Source: CBDDFQ01 sp965227035 (lineage in GTDB: Bacteria > Pseudomonadota > Gammaproteobacteria > Burkholderiales > Burkholderiaceae_C). Taken from it: 64,000 bases of DNA. The stretch lies in contig OZ245724.1 in NCBI GenBank assembly GCA_965227035.1, positions 3,720,001 through 3,784,000 on the forward strand, written 5' to 3'. The position numbers and the translations under genes are program-made. A model generated the notes under the pieces. The model was not told the origin of the DNA, made no database searches, and was given only the letters and a program-made list of their open reading frames with translations. This document shows positions 42,333-51,650 of the stretch, one piece after another (within the stretch, counting starts at the first letter, position 1; each line of letters opens with the position of its first letter).

Positions 42333-43649
42333 ATGAGGGCGTGGATAACTGGGCTTGTCGCACTGGGCGCACTAGGCGTGGGCGACGCATCGATGGCAGA
42401 AACCTTGACCCATCCGGGTCTGGTTGCAGCAAGCACCATCAGCGGCTCCGACACCGCGTGGATGATGACGTCGACTGCGCTGGTATTGCTGATGACGTTG
42501 CCCGGCATCGCGCTTTTCTATGCCGGAATGGTGCGCAAGCGCAACGTGCTCAACACCATGGCCACAGTCGTCGGCATAGCGGCCCTGGTCTCCCTGCTTT
42601 GGTTCGCGGTCGGCTATTCGTGGGCATTCACCCCAGGCAACGGCTGGATAGGCGGATCCGAACGGCTCTGGTTCTCGGGATTTCAATATCTCAAAGACGC
42701 TGGAATGGTCTCGGTGAGTCATGTGGCGCCGAACATTCCGGAGTCTGTCTATTCCATGTTCCAACTCACGTTCGCGATCATCACGGCGGCGCTGGTGGTC
42801 GGATCGTTCGTGGAGCGGATGCGGTTCTCGGCGATGCTTTGGTTCATCGGTACCTGGACGCTGTTCGTATATGCGCCGGTCGCGCACTGGGTATGGGAGC
42901 CGGGCGGTTGGCTCGCAAAAATGGGTGCGCTCGATTTCGCGGGTGGGTCGGTGGTTCACATCAACGCGGGTATCTCGGGGCTGGTGTGTGCGTATTTTCT
43001 CGGACCACGCCGAGGCTACGGACGCGAACCTTTCGAGCCCTACAACCTGGGCTTCACGATGATCGGCGCGGGCCTGCTTTGGGTCGGCTGGTTCGGGTTC
43101 AACGCCGGATCTGCGGTGTCGTCGGACGGCAGGGCCGGTCTTGCCATGCTGGCCACGCACATTGCCGCTGCTGCAGGCGCAATCGCCTGGATGATCGGCG
43201 AATGGTTCGTTCGCAAGAAGCCATCTCTTCTGGGCCTTTGCTCGGGGTTGGTCGCGGGCTTGGTGGCTATCACTCCGGCATCGGGATTCGTCACGCCGCG
43301 CTCTGCACTGATCATCGGTGCCTGCGCCGGACTTGCCTGTTATTGGGGTGCGACCGGATTGAAGCGCTGGCTCAAAGCGGACGATTCGCTGGACGTATTC
43401 GGTGTTCACGGAATCGGCGGCATCGTCGGATGCCTGTTGACCGGCGTGTTCGCGAGCAAGGACATAGCAGGGGTGGACGGAAGCGTGATGGTGCAGGCGA
43501 TCAGCGCAGCGGCGGTGCTGGTCTTCAGCGGCGTGATGACCGCTTTGCTGCTCTGGATCACGCTCATGCTGATTGGCCTTCGCACCGATGAGCAGTCGGA
43601 GCAGAGCGGCATGGATATCGCGCAGCACCAGGAGCGCCTGGGCGGCTAG
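42333..43649 (+). CDS. amtB: Ammonium transporter (Amt family)
   Basis: A 438-residue inner-membrane ammonium channel. A cleavable leader (MRAWITGLVALGALGVGDAS, ending MA-E) is followed by 11 helices. Family motifs are TLPGIALFYAGMVRKRNVLN, the twin pore histidines in VVHINAGISGL and FGVHGIGGIVG, and the GFNAGSA segment. ATG 42333 is chosen because the sigma-54 promoter overlaps the earlier ATG at 42297. Expression is probably switched on by NtrC in nitrogen limitation. The usual glnK partner is not adjacent. Confidence 0.93.
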   Translation: MRAWITGLVALGALGVGDASMAETLTHPGLVAASTISGSDTAWMMTSTALVLLMTLPGIALFYAGMVRKRNVLNTMATVVGIAALVSLLWFAVGYSWAFTPGNGWIGGSERLWFSGFQYLKDAGMVSVSHVAPNIPESVYSMFQLTFAIITAALVVGSFVERMRFSAMLWFIGTWTLFVYAPVAHWVWEPGGWLAKMGALDFAGGSVVHINAGISGLVCAYFLGPRRGYGREPFEPYNLGFTMIGAGLLWVGWFGFNAGSAVSSDGRAGLAMLATHIAAAAGAIAWMIGEWFVRKKPSLLGLCSGLVAGLVAITPASGFVTPRSALIIGACAGLACYWGATGLKRWLKADDSLDVFGVHGIGGIVGCLLTGVFASKDIAGVDGSVMVQAISAAAVLVFSGVMTALLLWITLMLIGLRTDEQSEQSGMDIAQHQERLGG

Positions 43650-43711
43650 AGGGGCGCACCAGCGCTTGGGCGACTGGTTTCAGTTGCAATTTTTCGATCG
43701 GAGATGCGTGA

Positions 43712-44131
43712 ATGTCGAACAGTGAAAGACTCGCGATAGCTGCGCATCTGCATGTGATGCTCAGGCGTCGAACCGGGCGCGTGATCGATACCGAATGGCT
43801 TGCGAGTAACGCCGAATACGCAGCGGAAATTACTCGCTTTTCCAAAGCGAAGGCAGTCGAAGAAAACGCGCCGGAGCTCGAAGAGTTGGCTGCCAAGCTC
43901 GAAGCGATCGCGTTCGAGGTTCCGCGCAAACAACCGCTTATGGAACGTGCCGCCAAACCGCCCGATAAACCACCTTCAAAGACGCCGGCATCGGTCGACC
44001 CGGCGTTCTCACACGGCGCAGGCGACTCGGTGGGCGGGCCACGCTTCCGATTGCCGACCGAGTCGGGCGCGGATGCGTCTCGTAAAGGCTATTCGGTCGA
44101 GCACAACCGGTACATCGGCAGGCTCAGGTAG
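43712..44131 (+). CDS. Hypothetical protein
   Basis: A 139-residue soluble protein that I do not recognise. The N-terminal 75 residues look helical (ERLAIAAHLHVMLRRRTGR; a conserved-looking DTEWLASNAEYAAEI); a Pro/Lys-rich linker (about 85-105) and a Gly-rich, Arg-ended tail follow. No signal peptide or membrane segment. It is 62 bases after amtB and could be co-transcribed. Codon use resembles the neighbours, so it is likely a real gene. Confidence 0.65.
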   Translation: MSNSERLAIAAHLHVMLRRRTGRVIDTEWLASNAEYAAEITRFSKAKAVEENAPELEELAAKLEAIAFEVPRKQPLMERAAKPPDKPPSKTPASVDPAFSHGAGDSVGGPRFRLPTESGADASRKGYSVEHNRYIGRLR

Positions 44132-44161
44132 ACCGACAGAACAGCAATCGGTAGTTGGCAA

Positions 44162-45910
44162 TCAGCGATCGTGAGTTTGCGCGATCCACTGCGCTGCCTT
44201 CTCGGCCATCATCAGCGTCGGTGAGTTCGTGTTGCCGCTGGTGATTGTCGGCATGGCGCCAGCGTCGACCACTCGAAGATTGGCCACACCGCGAACACGA
44301 AATCGGGAATCGAGAACCGCCATCGGATCGCCGTCACGCCCCATGCGGGTAGTGCCCGCCGGATGAAAAATCGTGGTCGCGATATCGCCTGCCAGACGCG
44401 CCAGCTCTTCGTCGGTCTGGAACTGAATGCCTGGCTTCCATTCGACCGGCTTGTATTTGGCGAGCGCATCCTGCGAAACGATGTTGCGCGTGACGCGCAG
44501 CGAATCTGCAGCCACCTGCCTGTCTTCTGCAGTGCTCAGGTAGTTGGGCGATATGGCGGGTGCATCCTGAAAATTGGGTGTCTTCAGTTGCACCGTGCCG
44601 CGGCTTGTCGGATTCAGATTGCAGACACTCGCCGTGAAGGCATTGAAGCTGTGTAGCGGCTCCCCGAATGCTTCGAGGCTGAGCGGCTGCACGTGGTACT
44701 CGATGTTCGGATACGGCTTGTCAGGCGAGCTTCGCGTGAACGCGCCGAGCTGCGACGGCGCCATGCTCATCGGGCCGGTGCGCTTCATCAAATATTCGAG
44801 GCCGACTTTTGCCTTGCCGAACAAGGACGACACCATGGTGTTGAGCGTGCGGGTGTCGTCGACCTTGTAGACCGAGCGAATCTGCAGGTGATCCTGAAGA
44901 TTCGCGCCCACGCCCGGCAGTTCATGAACCGGCTCCACCCCGCGGCTCGAAAGCAATTCGCCGGATCCGATTCCCGACAACTGAAGAATGTGCGGCGATC
45001 CAATGCTGCCTGCGCTCAGGATGACTTCGCAGTTGGCGCGCACCAAAACCTTTTCGGTGCCGTTCCAGACTTCGGCGCCTGTGCAGCGTTGCGATCCATC
45101 TGGCTGCTTTTCGAGCACCAGCTTGGCCACATGCGCGTTGGTCCACAGCTCGAAGTTCGGGCGGCCGTAGCAAGTGGGGCGAAGGAACGCCTTCGCGGTA
45201 TTCCACCGGAATCCATTCTTCTGGTTCACTTCGAAATAGCCAACGCCTTCGTTGGTGCCGGTGTTGAAATCGGGCGTGACCGGAATGCCGGCCTGAACGG
45301 CCGCCTGGGCGAATGAATCGAGGATGTCCCAGCGCAGGCGCTGTTTTTCGATACGCCATTCGCCGCCTGCGTTGCGGTGTCGAAGCGTTTTTTCGTATAC
45401 GCCGGGAGCGCCTTCGAGCAAGGGCGACTTCTCTCCCTTGGCACCGTGCATCTCGTTCGCACCCCGGTAGTGGTCTTCGTGGAGCTTGAAGTAGGGCACG
45501 CTCTTGTCCCAGCGCCATTCGTCGTCACCGGTCATCTCGGCCCAGCCGTCGTAGTCGCGCGCCTGTCCGCGCATGTAGATCATTCCGTTGATGCTGGAGC
45601 TGCCGCCCAGCGTCTTGCCACGCGGATATCGAAGGCTGCGTCCGTTGAGGCCGGGATCGGGCTCGGTGTTGTACAGCCAGTCAGTTCTCGGATTGCCGAT
45701 GCAGTACAGGTATCCGACCGGAATATGGATCCAGTGATAGTCGTCTCGACGCCCGGCCTCGATCAGCAGCACTCGCCGGGAAGCGTTGGCGCTCAGGCGG
45801 TTGGCGAGCAGACACCCGGCCGTGCCGGCGCCGACGATCACGTAATCGAAGGTGGTTTCGCTGGCGGGGGGAGTGGAGGAGGAGTTGGACAGGTTCGGGT
45901 TCGAGGGCAT
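44162..45910 (-). CDS. GMC-family oxidoreductase (choline/alcohol dehydrogenase-like)
   Basis: A 582-residue FAD enzyme. It has the Rossmann motif VIVGAGTAGCLLANRLS (about 25-41), GMC signature 1 PRGKTLGGSSSINGMIYMRG, signature 2 AGSIGSPHILQLSGIG, and the catalytic His in IFHPAGTTRMG. The Ser/Pro-rich N-terminal 20 residues are not conserved and a later start is possible. It oxidises an alcohol substrate; choline is one option, but no betaine genes are near. Stand-alone gene. Confidence 0.92.
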   Translation of the reverse strand: MPSNPNLSNSSSTPPASETTFDYVIVGAGTAGCLLANRLSANASRRVLLIEAGRRDDYHWIHIPVGYLYCIGNPRTDWLYNTEPDPGLNGRSLRYPRGKTLGGSSSINGMIYMRGQARDYDGWAEMTGDDEWRWDKSVPYFKLHEDHYRGANEMHGAKGEKSPLLEGAPGVYEKTLRHRNAGGEWRIEKQRLRWDILDSFAQAAVQAGIPVTPDFNTGTNEGVGYFEVNQKNGFRWNTAKAFLRPTCYGRPNFELWTNAHVAKLVLEKQPDGSQRCTGAEVWNGTEKVLVRANCEVILSAGSIGSPHILQLSGIGSGELLSSRGVEPVHELPGVGANLQDHLQIRSVYKVDDTRTLNTMVSSLFGKAKVGLEYLMKRTGPMSMAPSQLGAFTRSSPDKPYPNIEYHVQPLSLEAFGEPLHSFNAFTASVCNLNPTSRGTVQLKTPNFQDAPAISPNYLSTAEDRQVAADSLRVTRNIVSQDALAKYKPVEWKPGIQFQTDEELARLAGDIATTIFHPAGTTRMGRDGDPMAVLDSRFRVRGVANLRVVDAGAMPTITSGNTNSPTLMMAEKAAQWIAQTHDR

Positions 45911-46035
45911 CGAGGCGTATTTTGACCATTTGGTGGCGACTCACCATTGGTGGCATCCCTGCCGAGCCTTGAATCGAGGAGAAACGGTTAAAGATTCACA
46001 CAACTGGACAAGGCCCCCGGGTTAGGATCGCGGCC

Positions 46036-47154
46036 ATGGAGGAATCGCGCCCGCGTCTGGAAGAATCGAACAATCCCGAAGGTCGGGCCGTTGTCGTTCA
46101 TGGCCGCTGGATCGCAGCGCAGTTCACCACTAAGTCCGAGTGGAAAGCCCTCGAATCGTCCCTGGCCACGATGCCGGTCGACGCGGCCTGGGATCTGAAG
46201 GGCATCGAGCAGCTGGATCATCTGGGTGCGCAGATTCTGTGGAATCACTGGGGGCGCAAATGGCCCGCCAAAACCGAGACGCAACCGTCGCAACGTGCGG
46301 TGATCGATCGGGTCGCGCAATACACCAAGGATTCCCCGTCGCGCCATAAATCGAGCCTCCAGGAGCGCCTCGATGAAATCGGCGGTGGCGTCATGAAGGT
46401 GTGGGATCACGCGAAAGGGCTGGTCCGGCTCATCGGCCAGCTCGCCATCGATATCGGAAGACTCATTCGCGAACCGCACGAAGGTCCGTGGCGCGATGTC
46501 TCCGGGCATCTGTATCACATCGGTGCTACCGCATTGCCGATCACGGCCCTCGTCGGGTTTTTGATCGGCGTGGTGCTGGCCTATCTCACCTCGCAGCAGC
46601 TCAAACAATTCGGTGCGGATTCGTTCATCGTGAACATCCTCGGAATCTCGCTGGTGCGTGAACTGGGTCCGGTGCTTGCAGCCATCCTGATCGCAGGTCG
46701 ATCCGGCTCCGCCATCACAGCGCAGATCGGCGTGATGCGCGTGACCGAAGAGCTGGATGCGATGCGCGTGATGGGTATCCCGCACGGATTCCGCCTGGTC
46801 ATGCCGCGAGCGATCGCACTGGCAGTCGCCATGCCCTTGATCAGCGTCTGGACCACGATTGCCGCGTTGGTGGGCGGCATGCTTGCTGCCGATCTGGCGA
46901 TGGGAATCACGCCCACCTATTTCATCAACGCGCTGCCGGATGCCGTCAGCCCCGCCAATCTGACGCTCGCGATGGGCAAGTCGGTGGCGTTCGGCATTCT
47001 TATTGCGCTGGTCGGATGTCACTTCGGCATGCGTGTTCAGCCCAACACCGAAAGCCTCGGACAGGGCACGACGGCATCGGTGGTCACGTCCATCACCGTA
47101 GTGATTCTGGTCGACGCGCTCTTCGCGGTCATCTTCAAGAACATCGGTATCTAG
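46036..47154 (+). CDS. MlaE-family ABC transporter permease with N-terminal STAS-like domain
   Basis: A 372-residue inner-membrane permease. Residues 1-100 resemble a STAS/MlaB-like domain (VVVHGRWIAAQF, AAWDLKGIEQLDHLGAQIL) fused before the MlaE fold (ALVGFLIGVVLAYLTSQQLKQFGA; ELGPVLAAILIAGRSGSAITAQIG; RVTEELDAMRVMGI). It is the first gene of a four-gene MCE lipid transporter; the fusion replaces a separate mlaB. An imperfect CCATTTGGTGG/CCATTGGTGG direct repeat lies about 80 bases upstream. Confidence 0.92.
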   Translation: MEESRPRLEESNNPEGRAVVVHGRWIAAQFTTKSEWKALESSLATMPVDAAWDLKGIEQLDHLGAQILWNHWGRKWPAKTETQPSQRAVIDRVAQYTKDSPSRHKSSLQERLDEIGGGVMKVWDHAKGLVRLIGQLAIDIGRLIREPHEGPWRDVSGHLYHIGATALPITALVGFLIGVVLAYLTSQQLKQFGADSFIVNILGISLVRELGPVLAAILIAGRSGSAITAQIGVMRVTEELDAMRVMGIPHGFRLVMPRAIALAVAMPLISVWTTIAALVGGMLAADLAMGITPTYFINALPDAVSPANLTLAMGKSVAFGILIALVGCHFGMRVQPNTESLGQGTTASVVTSITVVILVDALFAVIFKNIGI

Positions 47155-47163
47155 CGGCCAACC

Positions 47164-47958
47164 ATGACCAACGATCAAGTCGCCGTCGAAATCAAAAAGC
47201 TCTGGACCGTTTTTCCCGGTCACGAGAAAAAGGTCGTGGTTCATAAAGACCTCGACCTCACGATCAAACGCGGCGAAGTCGTGTCGCTGGTGGGCGGATC
47301 GGGCACCGGCAAGACAGTGCTGCTTCGCCAGATTCTGGGTCTTGAACATCCCACCAAAGGCGAGATAACGGTGCTCGGCGAGCCGGCTGCCGATCTCGGC
47401 AATCGCGGTGCAGCCAGTCGCGTGGGCATGCTCTTCCAGCACGGCGCATTGTTTTCTGCGTTCACCGTGCTAGAGAACATTGCGTTCCCGCTGCGAGAGC
47501 TCAAGACCCTGCCGTCGAACCTGATCTACGAAGCCGCGCTCGTCAAACTGCAGATGGTCGGCCTGAGCGCCGACAACGCCTACAAGATGCCCAGCGATTT
47601 GTCCGGCGGCATGATCAAGCGCGTAGCTCTGGCACGCGCGCTCATTATGGATCCGCCGCTATTGCTGCTCGATGAACCCACGGCAGGCCTCGATCCGGAA
47701 AGTTCGGACAGCTTCTGCACCTTGCTCCGTTCATTGCACCGCGATCTCGAACTCACGGTGGTCATGGTCACTCACGATCTGGACACGCTGTTCGAACTCA
47801 GCACGCAAGTGGCAGTGCTCGCAGAAAAGAAAGTCATCGTGACTGCGCCTCCGAAAGACGTGGTCGCGTTCCCGCATCCATTCATTCATCAGTTCTTCCT
47901 GGGGGAACGGGGTCAGCGCGCGATGGAGTTGCTGCGCGAATACCCGTTCGTCGTGTAG
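47164..47958 (+). CDS. MlaF-like ABC transporter ATP-binding protein
   Basis: A 264-residue ATPase with Walker A GGSGTGKTVLL, Q-loop MLFQHGALFSAFTV, signature DLSGGMIKR, Walker B LLLLDEPTAGLDP and switch VTHDLDTLF. SGGMIKRVALARA is typical of MlaF-type proteins. It powers lipid movement through the MlaE-like permease encoded 9 bases upstream. Confidence 0.94.
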   Translation: MTNDQVAVEIKKLWTVFPGHEKKVVVHKDLDLTIKRGEVVSLVGGSGTGKTVLLRQILGLEHPTKGEITVLGEPAADLGNRGAASRVGMLFQHGALFSAFTVLENIAFPLRELKTLPSNLIYEAALVKLQMVGLSADNAYKMPSDLSGGMIKRVALARALIMDPPLLLLDEPTAGLDPESSDSFCTLLRSLHRDLELTVVMVTHDLDTLFELSTQVAVLAEKKVIVTAPPKDVVAFPHPFIHQFFLGERGQRAMELLREYPFVV

Positions 47959-47981
47959 AGGTCGAAGTCCAAGGAAACGTC

Positions 47982-48995
47982 ATGGAAAACAAAGCACACG
48001 CCATTGCGGCAGGCGCCTTCGTCATCGTGGTTGCAATCATGCTGGGCGCACTCGCGATCTGGCTGAACAGCGATCGCGGAAACAATCACTATTGGGAAAT
48101 GTCCACCAAGGATTCGGTCAGCGGCCTGCAGCCTCAGGCTTCGGTCCGGTTCCGCGGCGTTCCGGTTGGCAAGGTCGATTTCATCGGCTTCGACGAGAAG
48201 GTCAAAGGCAACGTACTGGTTCGAATCGCGATAGACGAGAACACGCCCATCACCACGGCAACCTTCGCAACGCTCGCATCGCAAGGTGTGACCGGCCTCG
48301 GGTTCATCGCACTCGACGACGGCCCGGGCCCTTCGACGCCACGCGAACCGAACGACGACAACCCGCCGCGAATCGAGTTGCGTCCCGGTCTTCTGAGCAA
48401 ACTCGCCGAACGTAGCGAGTCGATCCTGAACCAGGTCGAGAGCGCGACGAAGAGCATCAACCAGCTGCTCAATCCAGAGAATCAAAAGGCGCTCACCAGC
48501 GCGGTGTCGAAGATGAGCGATGCGGCCGGCAATCTGAACGAACTCGCCCTGACTCTGAACACCACGGTCGCGAAGAAACTCGATCCGGCGCTGGAGTCGA
48601 TTCCGCCGCTCGCGAAAAACGCGTCCCAAACCATGGACAAGCTCGGCAAGGCGTCCGACGACATTTCAGGTGTTGCTACCGACATAAGCGTGGTGGCGAA
48701 GCGCTTGAGCGAGAAAGACGGCCCGCTCGACAAATTAAGCGACGGCACGGCCGCGCTCGCCTACACCGCAGACACGTTCGGTGCCGCGACGCTGCCGCGT
48801 ATCAACCGCGCCACCGAAGATCTGTCGCGAACTGTTCGCGTGCTGCGTCGTACCGTGAACTCGGTGAACGACAACCCGCAATCGCTGATCTTCGGCAATG
48901 GCGATATCAACCCGGGACCAGGCGAGCAGGGCTTCACGCCGCCGCCCGTCACAAGCAACCCGACGAACAACGCAAATCAAGGAGCAACGCGATGA
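47982..48995 (+). CDS. MlaD-family (MCE domain) lipid transport protein
   Basis: A 337-residue inner-membrane-anchored protein. TM helix about residues 8-28, then the MCE domain (YWEMSTKDSVSGLQPQASVRFRG-like region at about 38-115, with GVPVGKVDFIGF and TGLGFIALDDG), followed by a long helical coiled region to about 290 and a Pro/Asn tail. It forms the periplasmic lipid tunnel or ring. Its stop overlaps the lipoprotein start by 4 bases (ATGA). Confidence 0.92.
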   Translation: MENKAHAIAAGAFVIVVAIMLGALAIWLNSDRGNNHYWEMSTKDSVSGLQPQASVRFRGVPVGKVDFIGFDEKVKGNVLVRIAIDENTPITTATFATLASQGVTGLGFIALDDGPGPSTPREPNDDNPPRIELRPGLLSKLAERSESILNQVESATKSINQLLNPENQKALTSAVSKMSDAAGNLNELALTLNTTVAKKLDPALESIPPLAKNASQTMDKLGKASDDISGVATDISVVAKRLSEKDGPLDKLSDGTAALAYTADTFGAATLPRINRATEDLSRTVRVLRRTVNSVNDNPQSLIFGNGDINPGPGEQGFTPPPVTSNPTNNANQGATR

Positions 48996-49645
48996 AATCG
49001 TTGGCCAAATTTTCTCGAGCTGCTCTTGGAGCTGTCCTTGCAATCGGAGCGGTGCTCGCGATGACTGCATGCGCGCTGCCGGACAAACCGACGCGATCGA
49101 CCGTGTTCGATTTCGGTCCTGGGCCTCTGACCGTGCAAGCGCAGAATCGCATGGCGCCGCTGCCACCCATTACTTTGTCGGAAGTCGATGCGGTTGGCGG
49201 TTTCGATACTTCCACGGTGATGTATCGCCTCGGCTACGCGAACTCGCAGCAGCTGCGCCCCTACGCACAAGCGCGCTGGAGCATGACGCCGCCTCAGCTC
49301 ATCCTGCAGCGCATGCGTGATTCCCTGGGCGCGACGCGCCCGATTTTCAACGTGGGAGAAGGACCGGCGCAAACCCGCGTGAACGGTCAGTTGCCCAATG
49401 TGTTGCGCGTCGAGTTGATCGAGTTCACGCATTACTTCAGCTCCCCCACCGAAAGCGTCGGCCTGGTTCGGATGCGCGTGACCTTGGTGGATGCGCAGCC
49501 CGGCGGAGAAAAGCTGCTGGGGCAACGCGTCGTGATCGCGCAAAAACCGGCGCCTACCGCCGACGCAGCGGGCGGCGTGAAGGCGCTGTCGGCCGCAACC
49601 GACGCCGCGATCGAAGAGATCAATCAGTGGCTCAACCAGATCTGA
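48992..49645 (+). CDS. ABC-type transport auxiliary lipoprotein (PqiC/DUF330-like)
   Basis: A 217-residue predicted lipoprotein (leader ending LAMTAC, Cys25). The mature part has RLGYANSQQLRPYAQARWSM and LRVELIEFTHYFSSP, as in outer-membrane PqiC-type auxiliaries. It is probably the outer-membrane dock of the MCE system encoded upstream. ATG 48992 overlaps the MlaD-like stop. Confidence 0.88.
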   Translation: MKSLAKFSRAALGAVLAIGAVLAMTACALPDKPTRSTVFDFGPGPLTVQAQNRMAPLPPITLSEVDAVGGFDTSTVMYRLGYANSQQLRPYAQARWSMTPPQLILQRMRDSLGATRPIFNVGEGPAQTRVNGQLPNVLRVELIEFTHYFSSPTESVGLVRMRVTLVDAQPGGEKLLGQRVVIAQKPAPTADAAGGVKALSAATDAAIEEINQWLNQI

Positions 49646-49655
49646 TCGCACGGTC

Positions 49656-50249
49656 ATGCCCACGCTCGAAGAACAACTGACAGAGTCCGGCGTGGAGATC
49701 GTCGGGCCCTGCAAGAGCATGTCGTCGCGTGGCTCGCAACTCATGCACAACTCGCCCCTGCTGGAAGACTTCACAGCGCGTGAGGCAGATGTGTTGGGCG
49801 ATTCGATGATCATGATCCGGGCGAAGTCAGGTCAGCACCTGATTCGCGAAGGCGAAACCGGCGACTGGATGCTGCTGATACTCGGCGGCACCGTCGATGT
49901 CACCAAGCGCAAGGTCGGCGCGGATATGCAGCCGACCGACGAAGTCACACGACTTGCCGTTATCCAGCGCGGTGCGTCGCTCGGAGAAATGTCGATGCTC
50001 GATAGCGAGCCGCGCTACGCGTCCTGCGTGGCGATCGACGATGTCGAAGCTGCTGTGCTGACACGCCACGCTGTGGCGGTGCTGATCCGCGATCATCCCG
50101 GGGTGGGCGCAAAGCTCCTGGTGAAACTCACGCAGCTACTCGCACAACGTTTGCGAAACACCAGCAACCAGTTCGTGAAAGTGCTCGCGACAATTCCGCA
50201 GACGCCGGCACAAAAAGACGAACCGGTCATGCCGCCCGGCTCGGTCTGA
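49656..50249 (+). CDS. Cyclic-nucleotide-binding-domain protein
   Basis: A 197-residue protein. The central 110 residues form a cNMP-binding beta-barrel (LIREGETGDWMLLILGGTVDV; GASLGEMSMLDSEPRYASCVA, the phosphate-binding cassette with GE and R). No DNA-binding helix-turn-helix is present, so it is not a CRP-type transcription factor. It is 10 bases downstream of the MCE operon and probably the fifth gene; whether it senses a nucleotide to control lipid transport is unknown. Confidence 0.85.
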   Translation: MPTLEEQLTESGVEIVGPCKSMSSRGSQLMHNSPLLEDFTAREADVLGDSMIMIRAKSGQHLIREGETGDWMLLILGGTVDVTKRKVGADMQPTDEVTRLAVIQRGASLGEMSMLDSEPRYASCVAIDDVEAAVLTRHAVAVLIRDHPGVGAKLLVKLTQLLAQRLRNTSNQFVKVLATIPQTPAQKDEPVMPPGSV

Positions 50250-50270
50250 GCCGAATTGGCGGCGCTGAAA

Positions 50271-50900
50271 TCAACCCAGCCCCGGGAACAGCTTGTGAAG
50301 GCCATCGGCCATCACTTCAACCGCGAGCGCCGCCAGAATCAGCCCGAACAAACGCGTCATCACGTTGATGCCCGTCTTGCCCAGGATGCGTGAAATCGGA
50401 TCGGCCAACGAGAAGCAGATGGCAGTCGCAATACCGATAACGACACCGTAGCCCACGAGCGTCGCGGTCTGCAAAACGGTGGTGGCCTTGTTCGCATAAA
50501 TCACGACCGTCGACATGGTCGCAGGGCCGGTAAGAAGTGGAATCGTGAGTGGCACGACGGCAATGCTCGCGCCGACCGCGGCACGCTGCGTGGCATCTGC
50601 AATCTCGTCCGATGTCGATTTGGTTTGCGGAGTCTGTGCGTTCAACATGCTGAGCGACGCGGTCAACAACAGCAATCCACCGCCCACCTGAAAACTTGCA
50701 AGCGAGATGTTGAAGAACTCGAGAATCTGCAGGCCGAGGATCGCGCTGACGGCGATCACGGCGAAAGCCGAAAACGAAGACACTACGACCGTGTGACGCC
50801 GCTGCTCGTCGGTAAAACCCTGCGTGTAGTGAATGAAGAATGGAACGCAGGCCAGCGGATTCACGATGGCTAAAAGCGTAACTAGCGGTTTGAAATCCAT
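50271..50900 (-). CDS. MarC-family integral membrane protein
   Basis: A 209-residue protein with six hydrophobic helices. It has VTLLAIVNPLACVPFFI (family start), VAVVPLTIPLLTGPATMSTVVIYA-like central segment and the C-terminal NVMTRLFGLILAALAVEVMADGL. The transport function of MarC proteins is not established. The start ATG 50900 (MDFKPLVTLL) is chosen over an upstream frame. Convergent with the cNMP gene. Confidence 0.9.
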   Translation of the reverse strand: MDFKPLVTLLAIVNPLACVPFFIHYTQGFTDEQRRHTVVVSSFSAFAVIAVSAILGLQILEFFNISLASFQVGGGLLLLTASLSMLNAQTPQTKSTSDEIADATQRAAVGASIAVVPLTIPLLTGPATMSTVVIYANKATTVLQTATLVGYGVVIGIATAICFSLADPISRILGKTGINVMTRLFGLILAALAVEVMADGLHKLFPGLG

Positions 50901-51042
50901 ATTATTTTTCCCTCCCCAATGTGCGGTTGCCCGTCGGATCCGTGTCATTCACAAGACCCGCAATCTGCATAAACTCCGCCGGTCAGTTAAAACTGGAACT
51001 CATTTTTCGGAGACATGCATTGAACAAGACGAACGGGTCGCC

Positions 51043-51648
51043 ATGAGCAAGACAATCGACTACTACTTTACCCCGCAGAGCCCCTGGGCTTATCTCGGAC
51101 ACGATCGATTTGTCGCAATCGCCAAGGCCGCCGGTGCGAAAGTCCGAGTGCTCCCGGTCGATCTGGGTGGTGTGTTCCCGGTGTCGGGCGGATTGCCGCT
51201 GCTCAAGCGCGCTCCCCAACGACGCGCTTATCGTTTGCAGGAGCTTCGCCGATTCAGCGAGTACTTGAAGCTGCCGCTGAATCTCGCCCCCAGCTATTTC
51301 CCGGTGTCTACCGAAGACGCCTGCCGTCTGATCATCGCGGTCGATCATCACGACGGATTCGAGAAGGCGCTGACGGTTGCCAGCAGTGTGTTCGCGGCGG
51401 TATGGTCCGATGACCTCAACATTGCCGATCACAAGGTGCTGTCCGCGATACTCGCCAAACACGGTCTTGACGAGGCGCGTATCGAGCAGTCGCACACGCA
51501 GGCGGCGCAGCATCGCTACGAAGAGAATACGCAGGCTGCGATCGACGCTGGCGTTTTCGGCGCGCCCAGCTATGTCATCGACGGAGAAATATTCTGGGGT
51601 CAGGACAGACTCGATTTTGTTGAACGTGCATTGCACAAAGGAGCTTGA
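51043..51648 (+). CDS. 2-Hydroxychromene-2-carboxylate isomerase / DsbA-like GST-kappa protein
   Basis: A 201-residue thioredoxin-fold protein with YYFTPQSPWAYLGHDRF (Ser in place of Cys at the active site, as in glutathione isomerases of this family) and FGAPSYVIDGEIFWGQDRLDFVERAL. In naphthalene breakdown relatives isomerise 2-hydroxychromene-2-carboxylate with glutathione; here no naphthalene genes are nearby, so the substrate is open. It sits just before a dienelactone hydrolase gene, with AAGGAG at its end serving that gene. Confidence 0.87.
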   Translation: MSKTIDYYFTPQSPWAYLGHDRFVAIAKAAGAKVRVLPVDLGGVFPVSGGLPLLKRAPQRRAYRLQELRRFSEYLKLPLNLAPSYFPVSTEDACRLIIAVDHHDGFEKALTVASSVFAAVWSDDLNIADHKVLSAILAKHGLDEARIEQSHTQAAQHRYEENTQAAIDAGVFGAPSYVIDGEIFWGQDRLDFVERALHKGA

Positions 51649-51650
51649 AC

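Noticed and set aside
42290..43591. A 433-codon frame overlapping amtB in another phase
   Set aside because: Arg/Gly-rich translation with no membrane segments; amtB is the clear family match in this region.
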